From the NCBI GenBank assembly GCA_963717475.1, contig OY970337.1:2232001-2296000 (forward strand): a stretch of 64,000 bases of DNA, read 5' to 3'. The notes beneath the pieces are model-generated. The model saw only the letters and a program-made list of their open reading frames with translations, was not told where the DNA came from and did not search any database. This stretch comes from AC-32 sp963717475. GTDB lineage: Bacteria; Actinomycetota; Thermoleophilia; Gaiellales; Gaiellaceae. The position numbers and the translations under genes were made by a program. Position 1 is the first letter of the stretch, and the number at the start of each line of letters is the position of its first letter. Positions 1-7,854 of the stretch are shown here, one piece after another.

Positions 1-278
1 ACGTGCGCTGGGGCCGGAAGGTGCTGGAGCTGCGCCCGCCCGTCGCGGCGGACAAGGGAACAGCGGTGCGGTCGCTGCTCGAGGAGCGCTCCCTGCGCCG
101 TGGGCTCTACGCGGGAGACGACACGACCGACCTCGACGGCTTCCGCGGCCTCGACGGCTGCGAGCTGGCCGTCCGTGTCGCGGTCGTCTCCGGTGAGGCG
201 CCGGCGGGGCTGGCCGACGCCGCCGACGTCGTTGTGGGCTCTCCGGCCGAGCTTCTCGACGTGCTGCGCAGCCTCTAG
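1..278 (+). CDS. otsB: Trehalose-phosphatase, C-terminal part (cut by window edge)
   Basis: The last 91 or so residues of a HAD-type sugar phosphatase are visible. The diagnostic motif is GDDTTD followed by D-G-F, the metal-binding HAD motif IV of trehalose-6-phosphate phosphatases, which usually reads GDD-x-TDE-D-x-F. It is preceded by a basic K-x-LELRP stretch and a D-KG-x-A segment typical of the family just before that motif. The enzyme removes phosphate from trehalose 6-phosphate in the cytoplasm, normally after OtsA, which would lie to the left. The cap domain and the catalytic DxD are outside the window. Its stop overlaps the end of the convergent transporter gene by 4 nt. Confidence 0.75.
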   Translation, partial: VRWGRKVLELRPPVAADKGTAVRSLLEERSLRRGLYAGDDTTDLDGFRGLDGCELAVRVAVVSGEAPAGLADAADVVVGSPAELLDVLRSL

Positions 279-1084
279 GTCAGGGCGAGCACCGCGACGC
301 CGGCAACGACGAGGACGGCGCCGGCCATTCGCGGGGCGGACACGCGCTCGCGCAGGACGAGCGCCGCGAGGGCCGTCGCGATCACGACGCTCGTCTCACG
401 TACGGCGGCCACCGCAGGTGCGCTTGCCAGCCTGAGGGCGAGGAGCACGAGCAGGTACGCGCCCGCCGATGCGGCGCCGATCACGACCGTCGCCGGTGCA
501 ACCGCCCGCGCGACCCGTCGACCGCCGACCAGGAGCGGGTAGACGAGCGCGGGGCCGAGCATCACCAGCAACAGATAGGGCGCCGCGTTCGCGTGCCGGA
601 TCCCGTAGCGGTCGACCACGGTGTAGCCGGCGATCACGCAGGCGACGACGAGCCCCGCCGCGAGCGCCGCGGTGCTTCCGGGGGCCCGGCCCCGCACGAG
701 CAGCACGCCCGCCGCGACGGCGAGGACGCCTGCGATCTCGCCTCCCGAGGGCCAGGCGAGCGTGACGAGCACCGTCAGCACGAGCGCCAGCACCGGCGCC
801 ATCCCGCGCGCGACCGGATAGACGACGCTCAGCTCGAAGCGGCGATAGGCCGCAGCGAGCAACGCGATGTACGCGAGCTCCAGAGCCGCCGAGGCCGCGA
901 GGTACGGCACTGCGGCGCCTTCCACCCGCCAGGTCAGCGCCGCCGGAATCGCGAGGATCACGACGAGTGACAGCACAGCGACCGCGGTCGCCGCCTCGGT
1001 GTCGCGCTCGCGGGCGAGCAGGAGGTTCCAGAAAGCATGGAGGGCGGCCGCGCCGAGGGCGAGGCCGAGCGCGTCTAGCGGCAC
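275..1084 (-). CDS. EamA/DMT-family transporter
   Basis: This 269-residue protein is hydrophobic throughout, with about ten predicted membrane segments arranged as two EamA-like halves (roughly residues 1-130 and 140-269). Each half ends in the short-loop helix pairs typical of drug/metabolite transporters. The N terminus carries the family's ALHAFWN-type first helix, and a conserved PVARG lies in the fourth helix of the first half. It starts at GTG 1084, 20 nt from the divergent Nudix gene start, so the two probably share a promoter region. The substrate cannot be told from sequence. Confidence 0.75.
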   Translation of the reverse strand: MPLDALGLALGAAALHAFWNLLLARERDTEAATAVAVLSLVVILAIPAALTWRVEGAAVPYLAASAALELAYIALLAAAYRRFELSVVYPVARGMAPVLALVLTVLVTLAWPSGGEIAGVLAVAAGVLLVRGRAPGSTAALAAGLVVACVIAGYTVVDRYGIRHANAAPYLLLVMLGPALVYPLLVGGRRVARAVAPATVVIGAASAGAYLLVLLALRLASAPAVAAVRETSVVIATALAALVLRERVSAPRMAGAVLVVAGVAVLALT

Positions 1085-1104
1085 GGTTCGGGCAACCTAA
1101 CCGC

Positions 1105-1674
1105 GTGCATTTGACCGAAGAGATCCTCGCGAGGCTGCGTGAGCGCTACGGGGAGCCCGCGCGGCTCGAGTGGGAGGGCGAGGTCAGCGAGCGCGAGCAT
1201 GCGATGGCGACCTACAACCCGAAGCGGATGCACGACGTCACGCTCTTCATCCTCAACGGCGAGCGGCTCGCGCTGATCCGTAAGCCGCACTTCGAGCCGG
1301 GGATCTGGCGTCCGCCGGGCGGCGGGATCAAGGAAGGAGAGGACTTCGAAGCGGGCGTGCAGCGCGAGGCGCTCGAGGAGACCGGCCTGCACGTCGAGCT
1401 CGAGCGCTACCTCGTCGCGGCCGAGGCGCGCTTCCTCTACGAGCCCCACGACGTCCCGTGGCGGACGCACGTCTTCCTCGCGCGCACGACCGGGGACGCG
1501 CTCGAGCCGCAGGACCGCGAGGAGATCGCCGCCGCCCGCTGGGGCACGCTCGCCGAGCTCGCCGGACCGCTCCGAGAACGCCTCCTCGCGACCGGTCGGG
1601 CTTTCTGGCGCTACCGCGTCGCGCTGCACGACGCCGCCCTAGAGAGGATCGAGAAGATCGAGCAGCTCGGGTAG
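1105..1674 (+). CDS. Nudix hydrolase
   Basis: This 189-residue protein starts at GTG 1105; reading can extend upstream, but that part is arginine-rich shadow of the transporter gene. A complete Nudix box lies at about residues 73-95: GG, five residues, E, seven residues, then REALEETGL, with all metal-binding glutamates present. Nudix enzymes cleave nucleoside diphosphates linked to another moiety. A W-R-PPGGG strand leads into the box as expected. The substrate is unknown. The 3' end overlaps the convergent HAD gene by 36 nt. Confidence 0.85.
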   Translation: MHLTEEILARLRERYGEPARLEWEGEVSEREHAMATYNPKRMHDVTLFILNGERLALIRKPHFEPGIWRPPGGGIKEGEDFEAGVQREALEETGLHVELERYLVAAEARFLYEPHDVPWRTHVFLARTTGDALEPQDREEIAAARWGTLAELAGPLRERLLATGRAFWRYRVALHDAALERIEKIEQLG

Positions 1675-2298
1675 CGCCCGGATCCGGCGGCCGCCCCACT
1701 CGGGCTGCTCCTCCCGCTGGTCCTCACTGGGCCGCTCGAGCATGACCGCCGTCATTCCCACGCGCTCGGCTCCGGCAAGCTCGTCGTTCGCGCCGTCGCC
1801 CACGAAGACCGCCTCGGCGGGCTCGACGCGAAGCTCGTCGAGCGCCAGCCGGTAGATCCGCGGGTCAGGCTTCCGCAGGCCGACGGAGCACGAGAAGACC
1901 TCCGCGTCGAAGAGCCCGTGGAAGGCGGTCTCCGGCCACAACTGCGGCACGTCCTCGCTGCAGACGGTGATCAGGCCGATGCGAAGCCCCCGGCGGCGAA
2001 GCTCGGCGATCGTCTCGGCCGCGCCCGGCACGGGCACGAGGCCTTCGAGGGTCACCGGCCTGCGCAGAGCGATCACCTCCTCCAAGACCTCCGGCGGCGC
2101 GTCGAAGACCGCGAGCGCGTCCGCGATCGGCCCCATCTCCCGAAGCTGGGCGAGGTCGCCGTACCAGCGCGCGTCGAAGTCCTCGAGCGTGAGCCCGAGC
2201 CGCGCCGCGACCTCCGGCCGCACCTCGTCCCAGACCGAGGCCGGCCAGTCCGCGATCGTGTTCCAGAGGTCGAAGACGACCGCGCGGATACCGGTCAG
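1639..2298 (-). CDS. HAD-superfamily hydrolase, CTG start proposed
   Basis: About 219 residues with all HAD motifs: FDLWNT (catalytic Asp in an FDxxxT motif) near the N terminus, a middle LITVCSED (motif II), K-PDPRIY (motif III) and VFVGDGANDE (motif IV). It is probably a small-molecule phosphatase or a dehalogenase-like enzyme. No ATG, GTG or TTG exists in frame near the expected start. The only sensible starts are CTG at 2298, which overlaps the TGA of the upstream ybjQ-like gene as CTGA, or ATC at 2289. It is the last gene of a polX/ybjQ-like/HAD leftward operon. The family call is firm; the start is inferred. Confidence 0.75.
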   Translation of the reverse strand: MTGIRAVVFDLWNTIADWPASVWDEVRPEVAARLGLTLEDFDARWYGDLAQLREMGPIADALAVFDAPPEVLEEVIALRRPVTLEGLVPVPGAAETIAELRRRGLRIGLITVCSEDVPQLWPETAFHGLFDAEVFSCSVGLRKPDPRIYRLALDELRVEPAEAVFVGDGANDELAGAERVGMTAVMLERPSEDQREEQPEWGGRRIRALPELLDLLDPL

Positions 2299-2615
2299 CT
2301 CTTGCGCGCCTTGACCGCGGTTCCGTACGCGCAGATCTCGGTCCAGTTCGATCCCATCTCGGAGGTGTCGAAGCGCATCGCGACGATCGCGTCGGCGCCC
2401 TTCGCCTCGGCTTCCTCGACCATGCGCTCGACGACCTGTTCCCGGCTGTCGACGAGCGCCTTCGTCATGCCCTTCAGCTCGCCGCCCATGATCGATTTCA
2501 GGCCCGCGCCGAGCTGTGAGCCGATGTTGCGCGAGCGCACGGTGAGGCCGAAGACCTCGCCGAGGGTCTCTGTGATCTCCCAGCCGGGGAGGTCGTTCGC
2601 CGTCGTGATCAGCAT
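2295..2615 (-). CDS. YbjQ/UPF0145 family protein
   Basis: A 106-residue cytosolic protein with the hallmarks of the YbjQ family. The N terminus is LITTANDLPGW. A central motif places V-R-SRNIGSQLGAG before a GGELKGMTK helix, and the end has A-VAMRFDT followed by E-CAYGTAV. YbjQ proteins form pentamers and are sometimes called heavy-metal-binding, but their function is not established. The ATG at 2615 is preceded by a strong GGAGG. It lies 12 nt after polX and overlaps the next gene by 4 nt, so it is probably co-translated with both. Confidence 0.85.
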   Translation of the reverse strand: MLITTANDLPGWEITETLGEVFGLTVRSRNIGSQLGAGLKSIMGGELKGMTKALVDSREQVVERMVEEAEAKGADAIVAMRFDTSEMGSNWTEICAYGTAVKARKS

Positions 2616-2627
2616 CGCTCCCTCCTT

Positions 2628-4346
2628 CTACGACTTCTTCATCAACTTCTTCATCTGTGCCCAGGTGCGCGTGTTCGCGACCTGGTCCGGGCCGAGCCAC
2701 GCGCGCCGCGCCTGCGCCACGCCGAAGTCGACGTACTCGAGCGCGCCGACCTGGTGCGCGTCGCTGGAGATCACGATCTTGACGCCGGCCTCGCCGGCCA
2801 GCCGCGCGTCGACGTCGCGGAGGTCGAGCCGGTCGGGCTGTGAGTTGATCTCGAGGAACGTCCCGGTCTCGAGCGCCTTCTCGACGACACGCTCGAGATC
2901 GATCTCCATCGGATCGCGCCGGTTCAGCTTCCGGCCGGTGAGGTGGCCGATGACGTCGACGTGCGGGTTCTCCATGGTCGCCATCACGCGTTCGGTCGGC
3001 GAGCGGTCGAAGGCGGTGTGGATCGACGCGACCACCCAGTCGCGCTCGGCGAGCACCTCGTCCGGGACGTCGAGTGTTCCGTCGGCCTTGATGTTCACCT
3101 CGACGCCTTTCAGCAGGCGGAGCGGCGCGACCTTCTTGGCGAGGCGGTCGATCTCCTTCGCCTGCTCCTCCATCCGCCCCTCGCGCAGGTAGTGCGAGTG
3201 ATCCGTGATCGCGTAGTACGCGTAGCCGCGCGCCTTGGCGGCCGCGACCATCTCGGCAAGCGTGTTCTTGCCGTCGGCCGACCAGTGCGAGTGCGTGTGC
3301 AGGTCGCCGCGGAGCGCGCCCTGCTCGACGAGCTCGGGAAGCTCACCGCTCCGCGCGGCCTCGAGCTCGCCCGCGTTCTCGCGCAGCTCGGGAGGGACGT
3401 ACGCGTAGCCGAGCCGCTCGTAGACCTCCTGCTCGTCCCGCGCCGTGAAGACGTCGCCGCTCTCGACCTCGGTGATGCCGTACTCGGAGACCGACAGCCC
3501 GCGGCGCTGAACCTCCTCGCGCAGGGCGATGTTGTGGTCCTTCGAGCCGGTGAAGTGCTGCAGTAGGTTCCCGTAGCACTCGGGCGGCACCACGCGCAGG
3601 TCGAAGCGGAAACCCTCGTGGGAGACGACCGTCGCCTTCGTCGGGCCCTTGGCCGCGATCTCGGAGACCCAGGTCAGCTTCGTGAAGTACTCGATCAGCG
3701 CCTTCGGGTCGCTCGCGGTCGCGATGATGTCGAGGTCGCGCACCGTCTCCTTGCGCCGGCGCGCGCTGCCGGCCTCGGAGACGCGGTCGGCGGCCGGGTG
3801 CTCACGCAGGACCTCGACGACGGCAAGCAGCGCCGGAAGGGCGCGGCCGAGCAGCGTCCGCGGCGGGCCCGTCGCCTTCTTCTTGCGCCCGACCGACTTG
3901 AGGATGTTCTCCTCGACCTTCGCGCCCAGGCCGGGGAGCGTCCGCAGCCGCTGGGCCCGCGCGGCCTCCTTCAGGTCTGCAAGCGTCGTGACCCCGAGCT
4001 CCTGCCAGATCTTCCGCACGGTCTTCGGACCGAGGCCGGGAATGCGCAGGAAATCGACGACCTCCGGCGGGATCGTCTTGCGGCGCTTCGCGAGGGCTTC
4101 GATCTCGCCCTTGTCGACGATCTGGACGATCTTCTCCTCGATCGTCGCGCCGATCCCGGGCAGCTTCTTCGCCTCGCCGTCGAGCGCCAGCTGGGCGACC
4201 GGGCCGCCCGTCTCGCGGACCCTCGTCGCCGCTCGCCGGTACGCGAGCACGCGGAAGGCGGCCTCGCCCTCGATCTCCAGGAGGTCGGCCAGCAGCTCTA
4301 GCTGCTCGGCCACGTCTGCGTTGCGCGGGAGCGTCGTCGCCACCAC
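2628..4346 (-). CDS. polX: DNA polymerase/3'-5' exonuclease PolX
   Basis: About 572 residues, close to the usual 570 of bacterial PolX. The N-terminal half has helix-hairpin-helix segments (LPGIGATIEEKI, IPGLGPKTVRKI, LPGLGAKVEENI) and the Pol X nucleotidyltransferase core, with GSARRRKETVRDLD supplying the catalytic aspartates. The C-terminal part is a PHP domain beginning HTHSHWSADG, with later EVNIKADG, HTAFD and ISSDAH metal-binding motifs that support exonuclease activity. The gene is a base-excision/gap-filling repair enzyme. Two adjacent GTG codons (4346, 4343) are the start candidates, 15 nt from the divergent glycosyltransferase. Confidence 0.9.
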   Translation of the reverse strand: MVATTLPRNADVAEQLELLADLLEIEGEAAFRVLAYRRAATRVRETGGPVAQLALDGEAKKLPGIGATIEEKIVQIVDKGEIEALAKRRKTIPPEVVDFLRIPGLGPKTVRKIWQELGVTTLADLKEAARAQRLRTLPGLGAKVEENILKSVGRKKKATGPPRTLLGRALPALLAVVEVLREHPAADRVSEAGSARRRKETVRDLDIIATASDPKALIEYFTKLTWVSEIAAKGPTKATVVSHEGFRFDLRVVPPECYGNLLQHFTGSKDHNIALREEVQRRGLSVSEYGITEVESGDVFTARDEQEVYERLGYAYVPPELRENAGELEAARSGELPELVEQGALRGDLHTHSHWSADGKNTLAEMVAAAKARGYAYYAITDHSHYLREGRMEEQAKEIDRLAKKVAPLRLLKGVEVNIKADGTLDVPDEVLAERDWVVASIHTAFDRSPTERVMATMENPHVDVIGHLTGRKLNRRDPMEIDLERVVEKALETGTFLEINSQPDRLDLRDVDARLAGEAGVKIVISSDAHQVGALEYVDFGVAQARRAWLGPDQVANTRTWAQMKKLMKKS

Positions 4347-4361
4347 GGCGATGATACGGAC

Positions 4362-5066
4362 GTGCGCGCGACCGTCTGCCTGCCCACCTACAACGAGCGC
4401 GAGAACCTCGAGCCGATGGTGCGCGCCCTCCGCGAGCACGACGTCTCCGTGCTCGTGATCGACGACGGCTCGCCCGACGGTACCGGCGAGCTGGCCGACC
4501 GGCTGGCGCAGGACCTCCCCGAGGTGGCCGTCCTCCACCGCCCGCGCAAAGACGGGCTCGGGCCCGCGTACCTCGCGGGCTTCCGGCTGGCGCTCGCGGA
4601 CGGCGCGGAGCTCGTGCTCGAGATGGACTGCGACTTCTCGCACAGCCCGGCCGACGTGCCGCGGCTGATCGAGGCGGCCGCCGACGCCGATCTCGTGCTC
4701 GGCTCGCGCTACGTGAAGGGGGGCGCGGTCGCGAACTGGGGCTTCGTGCGCCGTGCGATCTCGATGGGGGCGTCGATCTATACGCGCCTGCTCCTGATGC
4801 CGGTCCGGGACCCGACCGGCGGTTTCAAGTGCTACCGGCGCGAGGTGCTCGAGGCGATCGACCTCGACGCGATCCGCTCGAGAGGCTACGCCTTCCAGAT
4901 CGAGACGACTTACCGCGCTCTGCGCGAGGGCTTCCGCGTCGTCGAGATCCCGATCCGCTTCGCGGACCGCGAGGAGGGCCAGTCGAAGATGAGCCGGGCG
5001 ATCGTGCTCGAGGCGATCTGGAAGGTGCCCCTTCTCCGCCTCCAGGCGCTGCTCGGCCGCCTGTAG
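4362..5066 (+). CDS. Polyprenol-phosphate mannosyltransferase-like GT2 enzyme
   Basis: A 234-residue GT-A fold protein. It opens with CLPTYNERENLEPMV. VIDDGSPDGTG supplies the nucleotide-sugar contacts, MDCDFSH is the DxD-type metal site, and DPTGGFKCYRR is the acceptor-side motif typical of dolichol/polyprenol monophosphate mannose synthases. There is no C-terminal membrane domain, so it is the stand-alone catalytic form, as in many actinobacteria. It would load mannose onto a lipid carrier at the inner membrane face. It starts at GTG 4362 and is followed 10 nt later by thioredoxin. Confidence 0.85.
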   Translation: MRATVCLPTYNERENLEPMVRALREHDVSVLVIDDGSPDGTGELADRLAQDLPEVAVLHRPRKDGLGPAYLAGFRLALADGAELVLEMDCDFSHSPADVPRLIEAAADADLVLGSRYVKGGAVANWGFVRRAISMGASIYTRLLLMPVRDPTGGFKCYRREVLEAIDLDAIRSRGYAFQIETTYRALREGFRVVEIPIRFADREEGQSKMSRAIVLEAIWKVPLLRLQALLGRL

Positions 5067-5076
5067 CATCGCCGCC

Positions 5077-5406
5077 GTGCTCGAGCTGACGGACGAGAAC
5101 TTCGAGCGTGAGGTCCTGCAGGCGGACCGACCGGTGGTCGTGGACTTCTGGGCCCCCTGGTGCGGGCCGTGCAAGGCCGTGGAGCCGATCCTGCAGGAGC
5201 TCGAGACCGAGCACGGCGCCCGCGTTGTGTTCGGCAAGCTCGACATCGACCAGAACCTCGGGACGGCGTCGCGCTACGACGTGCTCTCGATCCCGACCGC
5301 CATCCTCTTCGACGGCGGGGAGCCGCGCGAGACGGTGATCGGCGCCCGGCCCCGCTCGCACTTCGAGCAGGCCTGGTCGGCCTGGCTCACGCCGTCGGCG
5401 ACGTGA
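5077..5406 (+). CDS. Thioredoxin
   Basis: A 109-residue thioredoxin with the WCGPC active site (cysteines near residues 29 and 32), the preceding VVDFWAPW strand, and the cis-proline in SIPTAI near residue 73. Length and motif spacing match a classical cytosolic thioredoxin with no signal peptide. It starts at GTG 5077, shortly after the glycosyltransferase stop, and its last codons overlap the convergent permease gene by 20 nt. Confidence 0.9.
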   Translation: MLELTDENFEREVLQADRPVVVDFWAPWCGPCKAVEPILQELETEHGARVVFGKLDIDQNLGTASRYDVLSIPTAILFDGGEPRETVIGARPRSHFEQAWSAWLTPSAT

Positions 5407-6424
5407 CGCTCGCGGGAGCCTGAGCCTGCCGGCGGCGGACGGAGGCCGCCGACGGCTCGGATGAGCCGCTACGGAGCCCGACACGCGGGTCGAGCAGGGA
5501 GACCGCGATGTCCGCCAGCACCGTCGAGAGGGCGATGGCGAGGCTCACGACGAGCATGATCCCCATGATCACCGGCAAATCGCGCGAGAGCGTCGACTGG
5601 TAGAGGAGCTGCCCGATGCCCGGCAATCCGAAGGCCGACTCGATGAAGAGCGCGCCGGCGAACGCGATCCCGAGGTCCATCCCGAGCATCGCGACGATCG
5701 GGAGCATCGCGTTCTTGAGCACGTGTCCGCGCAGGACCCTCGGGGTTCCGGCGCCCTTGGCATAGGCGACCCTCACGAAGTCCTCGTCGAGAGTCTCGAT
5801 GACCGAGGCGCGCAGCATCCGCGCGTAGAGCGCCGCGAACAGGAGCGCGAAGGCGAACCACGGCAGCACCATGTGCCAGGCCCAGTCGACCGCGCCGCCG
5901 CAGCGCTCCTGGCCACTGGCGAAGAAGCTGCAGTAGTCGCCGACCGGGAAGAGGTGGAGCTTCGCGCCGAGGAAGTACGACAGCATCAGCGATACCCAGA
6001 CCGGGTGCGCCGAGACCCCGATCAGGACGAAGACCATCGTCCCTTTGTCGAGCATCGAGCGCGGCCGCAGCGCCGAGAGGATCCCGATCGGGAAGGCGAT
6101 CATCAGCCACATGACCGTGCCGCCGATCACGAGCGAGGCGGTCACCGGCACCGCCTTTCCGACCAGCCGGCTCGCGTTCTCCCTCGTCCTCGTCGAGCGG
6201 CCGAAGTCGGCCGTGAAGATGTGCTCGAGAAACTGCGCGTACTGCTGCGGCGGCGATCCCTGCAGGTCGAACTGCGACTGGAGGCTGCGCGCGAGCGAGC
6301 CGCGCCCGACGCGCAGCGTGGCGGCGTCGTTCGGAATCAGGAAGAAGAGGATGAACGTGACCAGGCTGATCACGAACGCGAGCACGCCCGCCCAGGCGAG
6401 CCTCCTGGCTACGAAGAGAAACAA
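5387..6424 (-). CDS. ABC transporter permease, OppB/DppB type (orphan)
   Basis: A 345-residue membrane protein with the N-terminal FVARRLAW segment and about six transmembrane helices. It carries the permease EAA-type loop near YAKGAGTPRVLRGHVLKN, followed by FIESAFGLPGIGQLL, which is characteristic of the OppB/DppB subfamily. About 30 polar residues (Gln, Ala, Pro, Ser) form a low-complexity tail. Such permeases normally sit beside a DppC partner, two ATPases and a binding protein. None is present here: the neighbours are thioredoxin and thiL. The gene may complement subunits encoded elsewhere. Confidence 0.85.
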   Translation of the reverse strand: MFLFVARRLAWAGVLAFVISLVTFILFFLIPNDAATLRVGRGSLARSLQSQFDLQGSPPQQYAQFLEHIFTADFGRSTRTRENASRLVGKAVPVTASLVIGGTVMWLMIAFPIGILSALRPRSMLDKGTMVFVLIGVSAHPVWVSLMLSYFLGAKLHLFPVGDYCSFFASGQERCGGAVDWAWHMVLPWFAFALLFAALYARMLRASVIETLDEDFVRVAYAKGAGTPRVLRGHVLKNAMLPIVAMLGMDLGIAFAGALFIESAFGLPGIGQLLYQSTLSRDLPVIMGIMLVVSLAIALSTVLADIAVSLLDPRVGLRSGSSEPSAASVRRRQAQAPASVTSPTA

Positions 6425-6476
6425 CGAATCCTCCCCCTCCGGTCGAGGACAGGGGTAGCCTCGCGACTTGCGCCTC

Positions 6477-7316
6477 TCAGCGCAAGTCGCCGGCTCCCCG
6501 CCCGCCGAAATGGTCCCACCCTGTGAGCGATACGGGTTCGCCGGCCGAGCGGATTTCCACTCCGGCGCCGGCCTCGCAGCGGCCGATCACAGGGAAGCCG
6601 AGCGGGTCGGGTGTCGCGGCGAGGAGCTCGTAGTCCTCGCCGAAGCCGAGGTCTTGCTGCGTCGCGCCCTCGGCGAGCGGGACGGCCTCGAGATCGATCG
6701 CGAGGCGGCAGCCGGACCGCTCCGCGATGTGGGCGGCGTCGACGGCGAGACCGTCGGAGATGTCGGTGAGCGCAGTCGCGACCGCGGCCAGGCGGCGGCC
6801 CTCTTCCAGGCGCAGCGGCGGCCTCGCGTGATGCTCGCGACGGAAGGCCTCGCCGGCGGCACCGAGCGGCCCGCTCACGACGAGAACGTCGCCGGGGCGA
6901 GCGCCGCCGCGGCCGGGGACGCGCTCGGAGCGGCCCACCGCGGTCACGGAGAGGATCAGCGCCTCGGCGCGCGTCGTATCGCCGCCGGCCACCCGCACGC
7001 CGGGCTCGTTCAGCCCCGCGTAGAGCTCGAGGAGGTCGTCGACCTCGGTCTCTGCCGGTGCGCCGAGCGTCACGAGCAGCGCCTCGGGGACGGCGCCCGC
7101 CGCCGCGAGGTCGCTCAGGTTGACGGCAGCGGCCTTGTAGCCGAGCTCGCGCCACGTCGTCCAGTCGAGCCGGAAGTGGACGTTCTCGACGAGGGCGTCC
7201 TGCGTGACGACGAGGCCGCCGCTCAGCTCGGCCGCGTCGCCTTCGATCCCCTGCGCCAGGCCGCGCCGCTCCAACTCGGCGAGCAGGCCGAGCTCGCCGA
7301 GCTCAGAGAGCCGCAT
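6477..7316 (-). CDS. thiL: Thiamine-monophosphate kinase
   Basis: 279 residues starting at ATG 7316 (MRLSELGELGLL), the usual ThiL N terminus. It converts thiamine monophosphate to thiamine diphosphate, the last step of the pathway. Recognisable motifs are the early acidic metal site (here EGDAA rather than the usual GDDAA, one aspartate being replaced), LVVTQDALVENVHF, AVNLSDLAAAGAVP, VAGGDTT and DISDGLAVD. The start overlaps the thiE stop by 14 nt, placing it last in the thiD-thiM-thiE-thiL operon under the TPP riboswitch. Confidence 0.9.
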   Translation of the reverse strand: MRLSELGELGLLAELERRGLAQGIEGDAAELSGGLVVTQDALVENVHFRLDWTTWRELGYKAAAVNLSDLAAAGAVPEALLVTLGAPAETEVDDLLELYAGLNEPGVRVAGGDTTRAEALILSVTAVGRSERVPGRGGARPGDVLVVSGPLGAAGEAFRREHHARPPLRLEEGRRLAAVATALTDISDGLAVDAAHIAERSGCRLAIDLEAVPLAEGATQQDLGFGEDYELLAATPDPLGFPVIGRCEAGAGVEIRSAGEPVSLTGWDHFGGRGAGDLR

Positions 7317-7854
7317 CGACCGCCGCCCGCAGAGCTGCGGCGTCCCCGGCCGCCCGGATGACCGCGACGCCTGCGGCGCCCGCGCGGATGCAGTCGGCGG
7401 CGTTCGAGGCGTCGATGCCCCCGATCGCAACCACCGGGACGGCAACCGCAGCGCAGATCTCGCGCAGACCGTCGAGCCCCGTGGGCGGGTCGGCGTCTTC
7501 CTTCGACGGGGTCGCCCAGACCGGGCCTGCGCCGACGTAGCCGGCACCGCGGCGCTCGGCGTCGCGCGCCTCCTCGGCGGAGGCTGCGGAGAGGCCGAGC
7601 AAGAGTCCCTCGTCGAGCGCGCGCTCGGCGCCGCTGTCGCTCCGTCCGAGGTGGACGCCGTCGGCGCCGAGCCGAAGAGCCGCCTCGACGTCGTCGTTGA
7701 CGACGAAGGTCGCGCCGAGCTCGCGGAACGGCGCCCCGCGCGCGACGAGCTCCTCGGTGCCCGCGTCCTTGAGGCGCAGCTGCACGACGGTCGCCCCCCC
7801 GGCGACTGCGGCGCGCGCGGTCTCGACGTCCTCGACGAGCACGTGCAGCTTCAC
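7303..7854 (-). CDS. thiE: Thiamine-phosphate synthase (short form)
   Basis: 183 residues, shorter than the usual 200-220. It joins hydroxymethylpyrimidine diphosphate to thiazole phosphate. The TIM-barrel motifs are present: VVQLRLKDA (phosphate side), FVVNDDVEAALRLGADGVHLGR, YVGAGPVWATPSK and VVAIGGIDASNA with a following GAAGVAVI. The shortness comes from the N terminus, which begins directly at the first barrel strand. GTG 7854 overlaps the thiM stop as GTGA. The upstream extension of this frame is arginine-rich antisense-like sequence and was rejected. Confidence 0.88.
   Translation of the reverse strand: MKLHVLVEDVETARAAVAGGATVVQLRLKDAGTEELVARGAPFRELGATFVVNDDVEAALRLGADGVHLGRSDSGAERALDEGLLLGLSAASAEEARDAERRGAGYVGAGPVWATPSKEDADPPTGLDGLREICAAVAVPVVAIGGIDASNAADCIRAGAAGVAVIRAAGDAAALRAAVDAAL

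Noticed and set aside
1918..3192. A 424-residue plus-strand frame opposite HAD, ybjQ-like and polX
   Set aside because: It crosses three real genes on the opposite strand and shows Ser/Arg-rich shadow composition.
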